Part shown: positions 10,601 to 21,292 of the stretch, one piece after another | How the letters are laid out: each line of letters begins with the position of its first letter | Numbering within the stretch: the first letter of the stretch is position 1 | Assembly: GCA_031771865.1 (NCBI GenBank) | Contig: JASISA010000025.1 | Location: forward strand, 1,364,001-1,428,000 | Source: Nothophaeocryptopus gaeumannii | Taxonomy: Eukaryota > Ascomycota > Dothideomycetes > Mycosphaerellales > Mycosphaerellaceae | Direction of reading: 5' to 3' | Length of the DNA stretch: 64,000 nucleotides | Notes under the pieces: generated by a model | The model's database searches: none | What the model saw: the letters and a program-made list of their open reading frames with translations, nothing else | Told to the model about the DNA's origin: nothing | Program-made: the position numbers and the translations under genes

Positions 10601-13453
10601 CTACCCATCAGTGGTCGGTATGCAGCATCGGTTGTTCTGGCTCGATCACACAGAGAAGGAAGATAGCAAGGACAGCCAATCGCTCAGCACCTCTCACACC
10701 AACAGTTTCGAAGTAGAGATGGTCGCTGCTCTTGTCAACCATCTTCAGCGTCAAGGCGTTTACACCGCACATGACATTGCAGTGATCACGCCATATCTGG
10801 GCCAGCTTCGACACCTGAAGCGGAAGCTCCAGAGCTTCGTCGATATTGCCTTGAACGATCGAGACGTAGACGAGCTGGCCCAGGAGGGTGAGGCCAACGG
10901 AGACGAAGCCGGAGAGCCAAACCGCCGTCCATCAGTCACGAAAGGCAACCTATTGCAGGCGATCCGACTTGCCACCGTGGACAACTTCCAGGGTGAAGAA
11001 GCCAAAATTGTTATCATATCACTCGTCCGCTGTAACGATCAGCAGAAATGCGGCTTCCTGCGCACGACGAATCGGATCAATGTTTTACTCTCTCGCGCAC
11101 AGCACGGCATGTACGTGATTGGCAACTCGGTCACTTCGTCGCACATCCCGATGTGGCAGGATGTCCTCCAGATACTTCAGTCTGAAGAGAACATTGGAAA
11201 ATCATTGCAGTTGAAGTGTCCACGCCATCCTGACGTGCCCCTTCACGTCACCGAGCCGGCTGACTTCGCAATCGTTTCGCCAGAAGCCTGGTGCAATTTG
11301 ATGTGCGGAAAGCAGTTGCCTTGCGGTCACAGCTGCCCATCCAACTGCCACTCGGGTATTCTGCATGACAGTGTGTACTGCTTGAAGGACTGCAACCGGC
11401 CAAGGAAGGGTTGTGAGCATCCTTGCAAGCTACCTTGCGGACAACAGTGCGAGAAGCTATGCAAAGAGATTGTTCATTGCGAGCTGACACTTGCTTGCGG
11501 TCATTAAGTCGCCAAGTTGCCGTGCTGGCAATACCAAGATCAGAGCAAGGTCCGCTGCAAAGAGCCCGTAGTGCGTGAGGTACCTGGCTGCAGTCATGAG
11601 ACGGTGGTCCAATGCTTTGTATCCGTCAACGGCCCAGACTTCCAGTGCACAGAGACTTGCTCTTCGCCTCTTGACTGCGGCCATGTTTGTGAGAAGAGAT
11701 GCCACGAGTGCCGGCATAGAAATGAAGACAGCAAGAGCGAGAAAATCGACCACGGGCGGTGCAAGAAGCCTTGTGGTAGAGACTTCAACGCTTGCAGTCA
11801 TTCTTGCCAGCAGGAGTGCCATTCGGGCGAGGAGTGCCTGCCTTGCAATGCTGCTTGCGGCGTGAGTTGCGTGCATTCGAATTGTCCCAAACTGTGCAGC
11901 GACCCCTGCATGCCTTGCACGGAAGAGTTTTGCCCCTCGAGCTGCCCTCATTCCGCGTGCCAGATGCCCTGCGGAGCTCCTTGCGACTGGATACCTTGTT
12001 CCAGGCGATGTGAGAACGTGCTGGAGTGCGGTCATCGGTGCCCATCTCTTTGTGGAGAGATATGCCCTTCTTCGAGGTACTGCCAAGTATGCGCTTCAGA
12101 TGAGGTACTGGGTATTCGCGTCGACTTCATCACTTTTGAGGACTACAGGGACGTCAAGCTGGACCAGAGTCCTTGCTTATTCCTGCCATGCGATCACATC
12201 TTCACATTCGAGACACTTGACCAGCAGATCCAGATGGATACGCATTACGAGATGGATGCATCTCAAGACCCACCAGTCCCGCTGTCTATCAAACACGGCC
12301 TGATGGCATTGTCTGACGAAAAGCTCAAGACCTGTCCCGATTGCCGAAGCTCACTTCGAAGCGTTTCTCAATATGGCCGGATCGTGAGGAGAGTTCTCTT
12401 GGACGAGAGTACGAAGAAGTTCATTGCTTGGTCGAACAAGGCCTATGTCGCACTAGCTGAGCGGCTCCAAGACCAGCAGGGCTCTCTCCGTGAGGACATC
12501 GACGAGGTCATCCTCCACGGCAACCTCACGCTCAATGGCACTCGCGCTCTGAAGAAGGCCGTTGAAGCTGCGGCAGGCAATCGTTACACGAAGATGCTGC
12601 AGATTCGATCTGACATTTCGAAGTTTGGAAACAGAGTCCGCGTCGAAGAGCAGCCTTTTCAACGTGTTCACGACCTCGTCGAAGCTGTTCGACGAAGAGA
12701 GAACTTCGACATTGCGAGTTTCGATTTCGACCAGAGCATTCTGCAGACACGCGGACGGCTTCTTGCTCAGGCTCTATCACTAAGATGCGATCTCATTGTT
12801 ATCACGGACCTCATAGGAGCTTTCGAGAAGATGCCCATTCGGCAACGCGAGGCCATGAAGATTTCCGTCAATTTCAACACCACCCGAAAGGACTGCGACG
12901 AACTGCGGGAGAAAGCGCAAAAGTCGACTCATGTTCTTCAGCAAGCGGAGGCGGACATCTTTTGGGCTCACTTCGCGGCCTTGGAGTGCAGTGCCCTGTC
13001 CCATGCCGGGGGTGATCAGTAAGTCCACCAACCCAATCATTGAGAACCGGTTCACTGACGTTACGCCCTAGTATCCACCACATCGACACTCTCAAGCAAG
13101 CAGCCAACCTCCATCTCGACCAAGCCGAAACCCTATGCGATCAGTACCCAGGCCAAACCGCTTCTGTCGCCTCCGAAGTAGACGCAATTCGAAAGATGCT
13201 GAAGGATAACTCGATCAGCGATAACGAGATGCGTATGGTCGTGGCGGCCATGGCGAAGGAGTTCAGTGGCACGGGTCATTGGTATAGATGCACCAACGGT
13301 CATCCTTTCACAGTTGGTGAGTGCGGTATGCCCATGCAGCAGGCTCGCTGCCCACAATGCAATGCACCGATAGGAGGACAGAATCACCAGGCTGTGGCAG
13401 GGGTCACGCACGCCGGTGATATTGAGCAGCGGTTCGGGGGTCTTCGGGTGTGA
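7662..13453 (+). CDS. ZNFX1/Hrr1-type helicase with CCCH, NF-X1 and RZ zinc fingers, interrupted by an in-frame TAA
   Basis: SF1 RNA helicase of the NFX1-type family (human ZNFX1, S. pombe Hrr1, Neurospora SAD-3), whose fungal members work with RNA silencing. Seen: N-terminal CCCH finger (C7-X7-C15-X5-C21-X3-H25); Walker A QGPPGTGKS near residue 612; Walker B variant VVEEAGEV near residue 874; late helicase motifs (TVDNFQGEEAKIV, NVLLSRAQ); a run of Cys/His NF-X1 repeats; and an RZ-type finger at the end (GHWYRCTNGHPF and GECG, then CPQC). An intron at 13019-13071 joins the last exon in frame. A TAA at 11505-11507 interrupts an NF-X1 repeat after 1281 residues, while homologous sequence continues in the same frame (VAKLPCWQYQD). 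Without the stop the product is about 1,911 residues. The TAA may be a nonsense allele, an assembly error, or part of a spliceable in-frame segment at 11413-11508. Function is from family knowledge. Confidence 0.85.
11413..11508 (+). other. Candidate in-frame intron (exitron) containing the helicase TAA
   Basis: A 96-nt segment (32 codons) with donor GTGAGC, a CTGAC branch match about 21 nt before the 3' end, and acceptor TTAAG. Excision removes the TAA at 11505-11507 and keeps the reading frame, joining Lys-Gly to Phe-Ala-Lys. AAG acceptors appear to be used elsewhere in this window (BAP31 intron 2, first arrestin intron 1). Against a constitutive intron, the segment encodes most of a normal-looking NF-X1 repeat, so it is or was coding. 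Splicing is inferred only. Confidence 0.35.
13019..13071 (+). other. Last intron of the helicase gene
   Basis: A 53-nt intron with donor GTAAGT, branch region CTGAC and acceptor CCTAG. It joins a split His codon and brings the RZ-finger exon (13072-13453) into frame with the preceding helical region. Confidence 0.9.
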
Positions 13454-13819
13454 AATGAGGCTATCGAGATCAATAAATGATGAGAAGTGCATGGAGCGCG
13501 AACTTTTGTACGACTGACGATTCTGATGTTTAATAGCAAGCCATAGCGGCCGCCATCTTTCTTGGTATGCCTTCATCTGGGGCTGAAAATTACCAACTTC
13601 TTGCCGTTCTTTCCGCCTTGACTTCTCCATTGCCTTGTCCGGCCCCTTCGAATCTACACCGAGCACTCCCTTCAGCTCTTGACAACACCACGAACCACTC
13701 TCACCGGTCAAGATGGACCACGTCTTTTCTCTCGTATACGAGCTCAGGACCGGCTTGGCGGCCACATCATACCTATCTCTACGTCGCCCTTTTCGATCCT
13801 CCGTCCAAGCAGCAAAGAC
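13454..13819. other. Intergenic region after the helicase gene
   Basis: No gene recognised. The first part is presumably the helicase 3' UTR. The second part is C/T-rich and leads into the TATA box of the signal-peptide fragment at 13820. Confidence 0.5.
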
Positions 13820-13827
13820 TATATAAA
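13820..13827 (+). promoter_or_regulatory. TATA box upstream of the signal-peptide fragment
   Basis: TATATAAA, 95 bases before the ATG at 13922, followed by a pyrimidine-rich then CA-rich leader ending ACCACCACCACC-ATG. This layout is typical of highly expressed fungal secreted-protein genes. Confidence 0.6.
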
Positions 13828-13921
13828 CCCCTTCTCCTCTTCCATCCGAGCACCCAATCTACCTCAGTAGTACTCACATAATCCCGAACTCAAAAACCAC
13901 TCAAACTCCACCACCACCACC

Positions 13922-14014
13922 ATGCAGCTCTCTCGCGTCCTCATCACTCTCATCTCAGCCCTCAGCCTCACCGCATATCCCCAAACAATGAGGCCTTGGT
14001 GGCCAGACAAGTGA
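13922..14014 (+). pseudogene. Remnant of a small secreted protein gene
   Basis: The ATG opens a 30-residue frame starting MQLSRVLITLISALSLTAYP, a convincing secretion signal, then stops at 14012-14014. The stop frame (QTMRPWWPDK) looks unlike a mature protein. In the next frame the same bases read Asn-Glu-Ala-Leu-Val-Ala-Arg-Gln, a common propeptide/processing pattern in fungal secreted proteins, then run into GTAAGG at 14026, a good donor. The simplest reading is a one-base frameshift soon after the signal peptide. The expected next exon would overlap the 3' end of the opposite DUS3 gene, where only antisense shadow coding exists, so the rest of the gene appears lost. It could instead be a real short peptide. 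No family recognised. Confidence 0.4.
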
Positions 14015-14067
14015 CATTCGCTCTGTAAGGGTCTCTACTATCTGCGTGAGAGCTCTATCATCAGAAC

Positions 14068-16302
14068 TCAACCCTCCGCCTCAATCTCATACGAGTTACT
14101 CTTGTGCTTCGGCTGGAAGTTGAAATCCTTATGAGCCGGCCCCAAGAACATCTCACTGATCTTGATCCAATCCTTGTAATTGCCACTGCTCAGCAAAGTC
14201 TCCAGGTCACTCCTGCCCTTGAAAGCAGGTGGCCGATCACCAAACTTCGGTGGCAGATACTCCAGCAAGCCGATTGGAACGTATCTGCAGCTGAAGCTGA
14301 GCCACTCGAGCAGGAAACGTCGAGTATTGCCGACACCGATCTCGTCGGCACCCCAGTATTCGAGACCGTTGCGGCAGAATTTTTCGATGTAGGTGAGACG
14401 TTCTGAAGCGGACTTGTCGAGGTACTGGTTTGCTTGGATCTCTTCGAAGACCCAGGGCTTGACGAGGGCGCCACGACCTATCATGATGCTGTCGACGCCG
14501 GCATTCTCGATGTGCGTGTTGTAGTCGTAGTGAGAGAGGACGTCGCCATTGCCGCAGAAGTATGGCATGCCGTCTGTAGTATTGGGAAGATCGCGAGCAT
14601 CTGGCTCACGAACTGTGTCAGTAACAATTGCGCGAGACGCCTTGAGCTTGTTGATAAGAGCGGCGCATTCGGCAATGTACGCCCAGTCGGCGCTGCGAGT
14701 GTAGCGTTGTTGTCGAGACCGTCCGTGCAGAGTGATTGCTGCGACGCCAGATGGGCCAAGATCCTGATCCTGAGCATCCGTGCCGCCCATGACAAGACGT
14801 TGGCACAGCTTTTCAGCATTGGGATCCTTGTCTCTCGTTCCCATGCGAATTTTGACAGTGATGGGAACTTCGCCAGATACAGCGTTCATTCCACGGAGGA
14901 TCTTCTCGAGTTTACCATGGGTATCGAGCAGAGCAGATCCGGCGCCTTGGCGGTAGACGAGATCGATCGGGCAGCCGCAATTCAGGTCGATGGCTCTGAG
15001 TTGTGGGCACAAGCTCGTCAGCGCCTCAATCGTCTTAAGAGCGAGCCATGGCTTGTTGGCGGCAATCTGCACACCGAAGCGAATGTCCTTGCTGTTCTCA
15101 TACTCTTTGACTAGACTCTTCGGCGAATACGCCGGGGGCGTCATCTCCGACTCGTGAGCCTTCACCAATGCCCATTCCTGTCGTTCGCCTTGGAGCAAAG
15201 GCAGACCCATAGCCATCTCCGACCAGGTGACCTGTGCGCCCAGGTCAACGCAAAGTCTGCGGAATGGTAAATTACCTTGGGTCGTCAGAGGAGCCATGAC
15301 TGGAGTCTCTGGCCCATAGTAGATGCGTCGCTTCTCTGAGGGCAGAAGTGGAGGCTCGGTATAGGCTGCGGCATTGTCTTGCTTGTTGCCTCTCCCACTC
15401 TCCCCAGAAGGCTGCTTGCTGAGCCACTCAAGATACTTGTCCGACTTGGGTGTTGGCCACTTCTTCTTCCGCAGCGTGATCTTGTCGGCGTTGCTGATGA
15501 CGTTCACGACACCTGTGGTAATCTCCTCGTCCTCATCCGCAGCACTGCCATTCTGAGTTTGTCCATTGGTCTCCTCCTTGTTCACCAGAACGAGCTCCTT
15601 CCGTCCATCTTGGTATTCGATCTCTTTCGAGTGACTGCTTGCCCATCGGCACTTCCAGCCATCGCTGCACTTGCCCTTGGTCTCGAACTTGGGACACATG
15701 CCATTGAAAGTCTGCAAGTCCTCCCGCTTGCCGTCCTTCAGATATTTTCTCAGGTCATGCTCGTGCTTACACTTGTCACCAAACGGGCATGAAGCAGGCG
15801 AGAACTCATTCATGTTTCTTCGCGATCTGCAAAGCTGGATATCGTCTCTTGAGCTGCCGAATGTCCGTGCGTGGTTCTGTCCGCCCTTGGTCTTCTTGCC
15901 GCCTCGTCCTCCAGCCGGCTCTGAATCTCCATGTCCGCGTCCTTCTGCAGCGTCATCGTCGTACTGAACGCGATCTCGGGCGTCGACCTTGCGATTCGAA
16001 AGATCGATCAAGTACTCTTTCTTAATGGGAGCTACACCCTTGATCCGACCTTCCTGCTCTGGCTCATGTTCAAATTTGACGCGCTTCTTCGGAGACGGTG
16101 CATCGTCTTGAGCTTCGCTGCCGTTGCCATTGACATGTCCATCAGGGTTGCCGTGACGTTCGATCTTCTCCGCTATGGTGGTTGCCGAATCGCCGGGAAG
16201 TATATCGGCCTGAGGATTCGATGAGGACGCTTCTCCTTCAGCGCGTCGCTTTAGAGGCGATGTGGGCTCCAAGGGATTCATTCCGTCAGCCATTGTGTCC
16301 AT
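14068..16302 (-). CDS. DUS3: tRNA-dihydrouridine(47) synthase, Dus3 type
   Basis: Flavoenzyme that reduces uridine 47 in the variable loop of cytosolic tRNAs, using NADPH and FMN. The 744-residue intronless frame starts at ATG 16302, with a second in-frame ATG nine bases on. Order: disordered basic/acidic N-terminus (about 1-150); two CCCH fingers (CPFGDKCKHEHD and CPKFETKGKCSDGWKCRWASSH), a hallmark of Dus3; then the TIM-barrel synthase domain starting APLTTQGNLPFRRLCVDLGA, with NCGCP holding the catalytic cysteine, ITVKIRMG and TLHGRSRQQRYT, and a C-terminal helical domain. It is divergent from the BAP31 gene across a 466-bp gap. The assignment is firm. Confidence 0.95.
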   Translation of the reverse strand: MDTMADGMNPLEPTSPLKRRAEGEASSSNPQADILPGDSATTIAEKIERHGNPDGHVNGNGSEAQDDAPSPKKRVKFEHEPEQEGRIKGVAPIKKEYLIDLSNRKVDARDRVQYDDDAAEGRGHGDSEPAGGRGGKKTKGGQNHARTFGSSRDDIQLCRSRRNMNEFSPASCPFGDKCKHEHDLRKYLKDGKREDLQTFNGMCPKFETKGKCSDGWKCRWASSHSKEIEYQDGRKELVLVNKEETNGQTQNGSAADEDEEITTGVVNVISNADKITLRKKKWPTPKSDKYLEWLSKQPSGESGRGNKQDNAAAYTEPPLLPSEKRRIYYGPETPVMAPLTTQGNLPFRRLCVDLGAQVTWSEMAMGLPLLQGERQEWALVKAHESEMTPPAYSPKSLVKEYENSKDIRFGVQIAANKPWLALKTIEALTSLCPQLRAIDLNCGCPIDLVYRQGAGSALLDTHGKLEKILRGMNAVSGEVPITVKIRMGTRDKDPNAEKLCQRLVMGGTDAQDQDLGPSGVAAITLHGRSRQQRYTRSADWAYIAECAALINKLKASRAIVTDTVREPDARDLPNTTDGMPYFCGNGDVLSHYDYNTHIENAGVDSIMIGRGALVKPWVFEEIQANQYLDKSASERLTYIEKFCRNGLEYWGADEIGVGNTRRFLLEWLSFSCRYVPIGLLEYLPPKFGDRPPAFKGRSDLETLLSSGNYKDWIKISEMFLGPAHKDFNFQPKHKSNSYEIEAEG

Positions 16303-16768
16303 TGTGTGCTTCGAGACGTTTGGCAGTCAATGGTAAGATGTCTCATCGATTGTTCTCTGCTTTCCAAAAGATTCACTTCACTTGGCCAAAAGCTTAATCG
16401 ATTTTTGGTGGGGCAAGTGAGGCGCACAGGCCTCAGACTCACCTGCCACCTGCCACAGCGGTCAAGCCACGCAATGCGGTTTGCAGGCAATCTACGTCAT
16501 CATACAGGACCAAACCTGGCTCGAGCCTTCCAGCAGTGGACACCTCTCTCTCACCTTTAGACGACCACAAAACCCGCCAGATTGTCTGCCTAAACCAAAC
16601 ACACTCTTCACCAGTCCGCAGTCTCTGACAGCACCTATTCAGAGCTCCGACACAGACACATTGACCTCCTGTCACACTCGACCGATTCGAAACACGATAC
16701 CACGAACCAACTCCTACTCGACCAACACCTAACCCACTTCTAGACCGAGCTGCAGGTCTTCAGTAACC
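16303..16768. promoter_or_regulatory. Divergent promoter region of DUS3 and BAP31/Yet3
   Basis: A 466-bp gap between two divergently transcribed starts. It must hold both promoters and leaders; it is C/A-rich on the plus strand toward the BAP31 ATG. No specific site is named. Confidence 0.5.
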
Positions 16769-17695
16769 ATGACGCTCTACTACAGTCTCGTAAGTACAAA
16801 TACTTGCCGGCGGCATCCTTTAAGCCCAGACATCCTCTTTCACTCCCACTACTACCGCAGCATCACATAACAAACAGCCATAATTATCATAATCATCATC
16901 ATCATGCCTAGCCTCATCTACGCTCCCGTACATCCACCCATCATGAATCGAATCTTACCCAATGCTGACATTGATATTCCTAGGTCTTCGCGCTCCTCGT
17001 CTTCGAGATGGCGGTCTTCATGTCCCTCATCATCCCCCTACCGTTCAAAATCAAGCGAGGCCTCTTCACCTTCGTATCAGAGAATCCTCTGGTAGCGAAA
17101 TTACAATATGGGTTGAAGGTACAAAATCTTGGCATATGAAGAAGCGGACAGCAGCTGATCATGAAAAGATAACCTTCATATTCATCCTGATACTGTTCAT
17201 TGACAGTGTCAACCGCGTCTACCGCGTCCAGGTAGAGCTTGCTCAAGCCAAGTACCAAGGCGGAGCAGCAGCGTAAGTCTTGACAACCTCATATCTCTGT
17301 CTTCAAGCAATTGACACGTTTCTAGCGGCGTTGCCGGTAGCGAGCGCATGGAAGTGCAAGCCCGCAAATTCTACTCCCAGCGCAACATGTACCTGTGCGG
17401 CTTCACTCTCTTCCTTTCCCTCATCCTCAACCGCACCTACGTCATGATCCTCGACACCCTCCGTCTCGAAGAAGAAGTCAAGAACCTCAAGGGTGGCTCC
17501 ACCAAGCAACCCGGCTCCTCTGGACTCGGCCAGGCCGGTGAGTCTGGCGAGATTGGCCGTCTCAAGAAGGAATTGGCGAAGCGTGACCAGGACATCGAGA
17601 CTTTGAAGAAGCAGAGCAAGGGTTTGAGCGATGAGTACAACCGCCTGGGTGACCAGGTCTCGAGCGCGGATAGCGTCCCGAAGAAGGATAGGTAA
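16769..17695 (+). CDS. BAP31/Yet3-like endoplasmic reticulum membrane protein
   Basis: Homologue of BAP29/BAP31 and yeast Yet proteins, ER membrane chaperones or cargo sorters. Four exons give 209 residues: 16769-16789 (MTLYYSL), 16984-17118, 17169-17272 and 17326-17695. Three membrane segments lie at about 8-27 (FALLVFEMAVFMSLIIPLPF), 53-72 (ITFIFILILFIDSVNRVYRV) and 109-128. A coiled coil rich in Glu/Lys follows, ending PKKDR. The final KKDR is a dilysine KKxx ER-retrieval signal, as expected for this family. Intron 2 ends in the less common AAG acceptor. The first coding exon is only 21 nt, so automatic annotation could miss it. The family call is firm. Confidence 0.92.
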
Positions 17696-18204
17696 ATGCC
17701 TACGTCGCGGGGGCAGTCGCGATGAAAAAGGTTTGAACGAGATCTAAGCGAGACACGGCCGAGAGAACGAACGCTGAGCAGAGTCATGGGACTCGAGGTG
17801 AGATATGTCGTCAAGGACAGCAAGCGTTGAAATGATGATTGAAGTAGTTGGAGAAACAAGCGACTGGCGCTTGTAATAGATGTGCACACTGGACACATTC
17901 TGTTTACACACGTAAATGTCCGCACTTGCGAAAATCGAAAGTTTGATTTAAAACCCAACATATCGTGCTTCTCTCAATGCTGGAGAAGAGTACGTATTTC
18001 TGACACAAAACGCCAGGCTATGCGAAGCAGGCACGCGGACATGACCAGATGAGGCTTTGGTAGAAATGAAACATGTACTCGGAGTACAATTTGAATGATC
18101 TTGATTGGGACATTTTATTCGTTATTCATACACACTGTTTTGACTCGTCAGCCCCCTTTATTCCGAGGTTCTGTTCAGGTCATAGGTCATATCATCGTTA
18201 ATGC
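17696..18204. other. Convergent 3' region between BAP31 and the alpha-glucosidase
   Basis: A 509-bp gap between two converging genes, presumably their 3' UTRs. Locally AT-rich around 17940-18140. No gene seen. Confidence 0.5.
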
Positions 18205-21200
18205 TCATGCCCAGCTCAAAGTCCAATCCTGTGCCCAGGCTCCCTCGCTAGTTGCGTTCTGCAGACCAGTGATACTCAAAGCTTTGCTCGTGCTGTTGTA
18301 GTCAACTCCGCTTACGGCCTGTCCATTGAGCGTGACGTTGCTTGGCTGGCTCTGCACACCCAGTACAGTCACATTCGCCAGACTGTTCGTGTCCTCCCAC
18401 AGTCCTCGGCTAGAAGCGTAGAGCGAGCCGTTCGTGGCTGTGAAGTCGACAATGAGAGTCGCATTAGGCGTGACACTCTCTCCATCGTCTACGTACAGAG
18501 TTCCAGAAGCAGCTCCACTCGCATCAAGAGCAGCGAGCAGACTCCAAGAAGAGTTCCTCGACTCAGTCGTGGTGTACAGCGCCTCCTGTCGGGGAAGCAC
18601 GTATCCACCTCGTACGGCTACGTTGATGTGCGAGAGAGGAGCAGAAAGCGTGACGTTCTCGCCCGGTTCGGCAGAGATGGCTTGTTGTGTATACCAGTCG
18701 TACCAAATCTCTCCGGTACCGACGCCCGGAAAGACACCTTGCACCTCTGTCAAGCCTTGACCAAGAACAGGTGTGACCAGGATGGCTGGACCGAGCAAGA
18801 ACTGGCTATCGACAGCCGCAAGAGTTGGGTCGTTGGGGAACTCCCAGGACAATGCCCTCATGACAGTGCTTCCAGTGGTGTGTGCCAGGTAGAAAAGGGT
18901 GTACATGTATGGCAGGAGAGAGTATCGGATCGCCATAGCCTTGCGAGAGGCATCGGCGACTGAAGCCCAGACGTATGCTTCCTGCGGGTTGGCCGAGAGT
19001 GTGTTGTGGTTTCGGTAGAATGGAAAGAAAGCACTCAGCTGCATCCATCGGTTACATAGCTCTTCGTCTGAGTTGCCGTTGAAACCGCAAGTGTCGACAC
19101 CGAACATCGGAATACCGAAGAGAGCGAAATTGAGAGCCTGCGAGATGCTGAAGTACATGTAGGCCCACAAGCTGGTGTTGTCACCTCCCCAGTGGCCGGC
19201 CCACTTACCGCTACCGGCATAGGTAGAACGGCCAATAATCATGGGACGTTTGCCTGGGAAAACCTCGAGAAGAGCTTGGTAGGTGGCATTCAGAATCTGA
19301 TGCCCAAAGAGGTTGTGGACATCATACTCTTCAACGCCGTCGATATGAGTAGCGTTCGGGCTCACCGCATGGACTGCGAGATCGCCTTGCACGTTGTTGA
19401 TCACGTATGGTGGTTGGTTGACATTCCGCACACCAGGTGTGATAGACGGAGCGACAAAGTACGCAGTAGTCGAGGTACCACTTGGCGTAGCAGAGGCAAT
19501 AGACGAAGCCTGAGAGGCAGAGAGCGAAGATGCAACGGCAGCTTCAGTAGCGTTGGTCAAGTTGAAGCCTTCTGGGTAGGTGAAGATCTGAGATCCTGGC
19601 TCGCCGGGGAGGCCGAATGGAGGGTGCACAGGGTTGAGTGAAAGGTTGCCAGTGCCACAGCTGCCAACACAGAAGGAAGAGACTTCCGACATGTCGATCC
19701 AGATACCATCCCATGGAACATTCTTGTAGTGTGCAACCATCGAGTCAGTCCACCAAGGCACAGCTTCTTCGGCGTGCCAATCGGGGAACACAGTGTAGCC
19801 AGGCCAGACACTACCAATGTATTGGCTACCATCAGGGTTCTTCAGGAAGACACCTCGATCATTACCGTCAGTGTAGATGGAGTAGTTGTCGGAAGCGTTG
19901 TTCGGATTGGGGATGTAGATGGCAGAGTCAACAATCGGGATGTAGTGCTGGCCATTGGCGTGAAGGCGACCCAGGAACTCCTGACCTGGCCCGTAAGGGA
20001 AGGTGTTAGGGTCGTTGGTGAAGTCACGGTACTGGAACATATAATCGATATCAGTCCAAACCGTCTCGAGCGGGATGTCGAAGTCACGGTAGGTGTTGAC
20101 TACGTTCTCAAGCTCAGTCCAGTTCTTGTATCCCCATCGGCATTGGTGGAAGCCGAAGGTCCAGTACTGTTGCATGGCTGGAAGACCAATGGCTCCGATC
20201 TGATACTGCTTCGTCACAGCTTCCTGCGAGGGTCCATCAAAGACGTAAAGGTCGATGCTACCACCAAGCGTTCGCCAAGTGAGGTTGCCTGGGTTCATCA
20301 AAGCTTCCATACCGTGGGCGTTGCGCAGGAACACTCCATGGCTGTATCCGACGTAGCTGCCATTCGCTGTTGCGTTGTCTGCGGACACCAAAGTGTGTTC
20401 GCCGTTCTCTTCATCAACTTCGAAATATCTGGTATCGAGGTAAAATGGGTGAACTCCGTAAATGTTCTGGTCGATTGGATCACCAGCGTCGGCGGCGTAG
20501 AAAGTGGCTGTGAAGTTGTTGCCCAACCTTAAATCGTGAATGCGCTCGCCCATACCATACAGGTTGTACTCCTCTGGCATCGAGGAGACGAACTCAATAA
20601 ACTGGTTCTCGTAAACAAGCACGCTGCCAGTGGTGTCGATGAGGACATCGCCAGTAGACTTTCTGACCACTGTGAAGCCGAAAGTGGGCTCAATGGTCCA
20701 GCTGAACTGCAGATCGATTTCTTGGGTGTCGGCTGAAGCAAAACCTTGTCGTGGCTCTGGCACAAGGTTGTCGTCCAGGACGTACTGGGTGTGGTTGCTG
20801 TCGTCGAGGTTCGCAGGCTGGATGGTGAGCCGCAGCCTATGCTGACTCTGAATATCCAGTTCGAGCGAGAGGGTGTCGATGTCAGTTCCGTAGAGGTTGC
20901 ACTGGGATTCATTAGTAAAGCCGCTCTTTAGCTATGATTGAGAGCTGACTTACAGGGTCACCGGCCAAGTTCAGCGTAGCTGTGAAGCCATTCGCGGTCT
21001 TCTCAACGTCGGTAGCTGTGTAGCCAGGGCATTCTGACTGTGCCTGCTTTGCGTTTGGGTCCTTGATGTTTGGAAGAACATTAGGTCCAATGTCTGCAGC
21101 CGCTGGGACGGTGAAGGGAATCGAGAATATGCTGGTGGCTCCCGAGACGGTAGCTGTTGCAACAGTGCCAGTGGTGGAAGAGCCATAGGCAGCGCTGGTC

Positions 21201-21292
21201 AAGCCATCTGCAGGTGGTAGCGAAGAAGAGTCCTGCGCGTAGACAAGGGAAGAAGCGGCAAGCACGGCCTGTGCCCAAGCAAAACGAGCCAT
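18205..21292 (-). CDS. Secreted alpha-glucosidase, glycoside hydrolase family 31
   Basis: Exo-acting enzyme releasing glucose from maltose, malto-oligosaccharides and starch outside the cell. Two exons (20954-21292 and 18205-20901) give 1,011 residues, normal for fungal secreted GH31. The start at 21292 was chosen because it opens directly into a signal peptide (MARFAWAQAVLAASSLVYA); an ATG further upstream would put 28 residues before it. Motifs: WIDMSEVSSF with the catalytic nucleophile Asp near 516, the acid/base motif HWGGDN near residues 683-688, GRSTYAGSGKWAGHW, and many N-glycosylation sequons. The 52-nt intron has donor GTAAGT, a near-consensus ACTAAT branch and acceptor CCCAG, and joins Asp-Pro to Cys-Asn-Leu-Tyr-Gly-Thr. 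The assignment is firm; substrate preference cannot be read from sequence. Confidence 0.95.
20902..20953 (-). other. Intron of the GH31 alpha-glucosidase gene
   Basis: A 52-nt intron: donor GTAAGT, branch CTTTACTAAT, acceptor CCCAG. It falls between codons. Confidence 0.9.

Noticed and set aside
13133..13765. 210-codon minus-strand frame opposite the helicase 3' exon
   Set aside because: Overlaps the well-supported RZ-finger exon on the other strand and shows no protein family features.
14104..14406. Plus-strand ORF as second exon of the signal-peptide gene
   Set aside because: It is the antisense shadow of the DUS3 C-terminus, so its apparent openness is explained by that gene.
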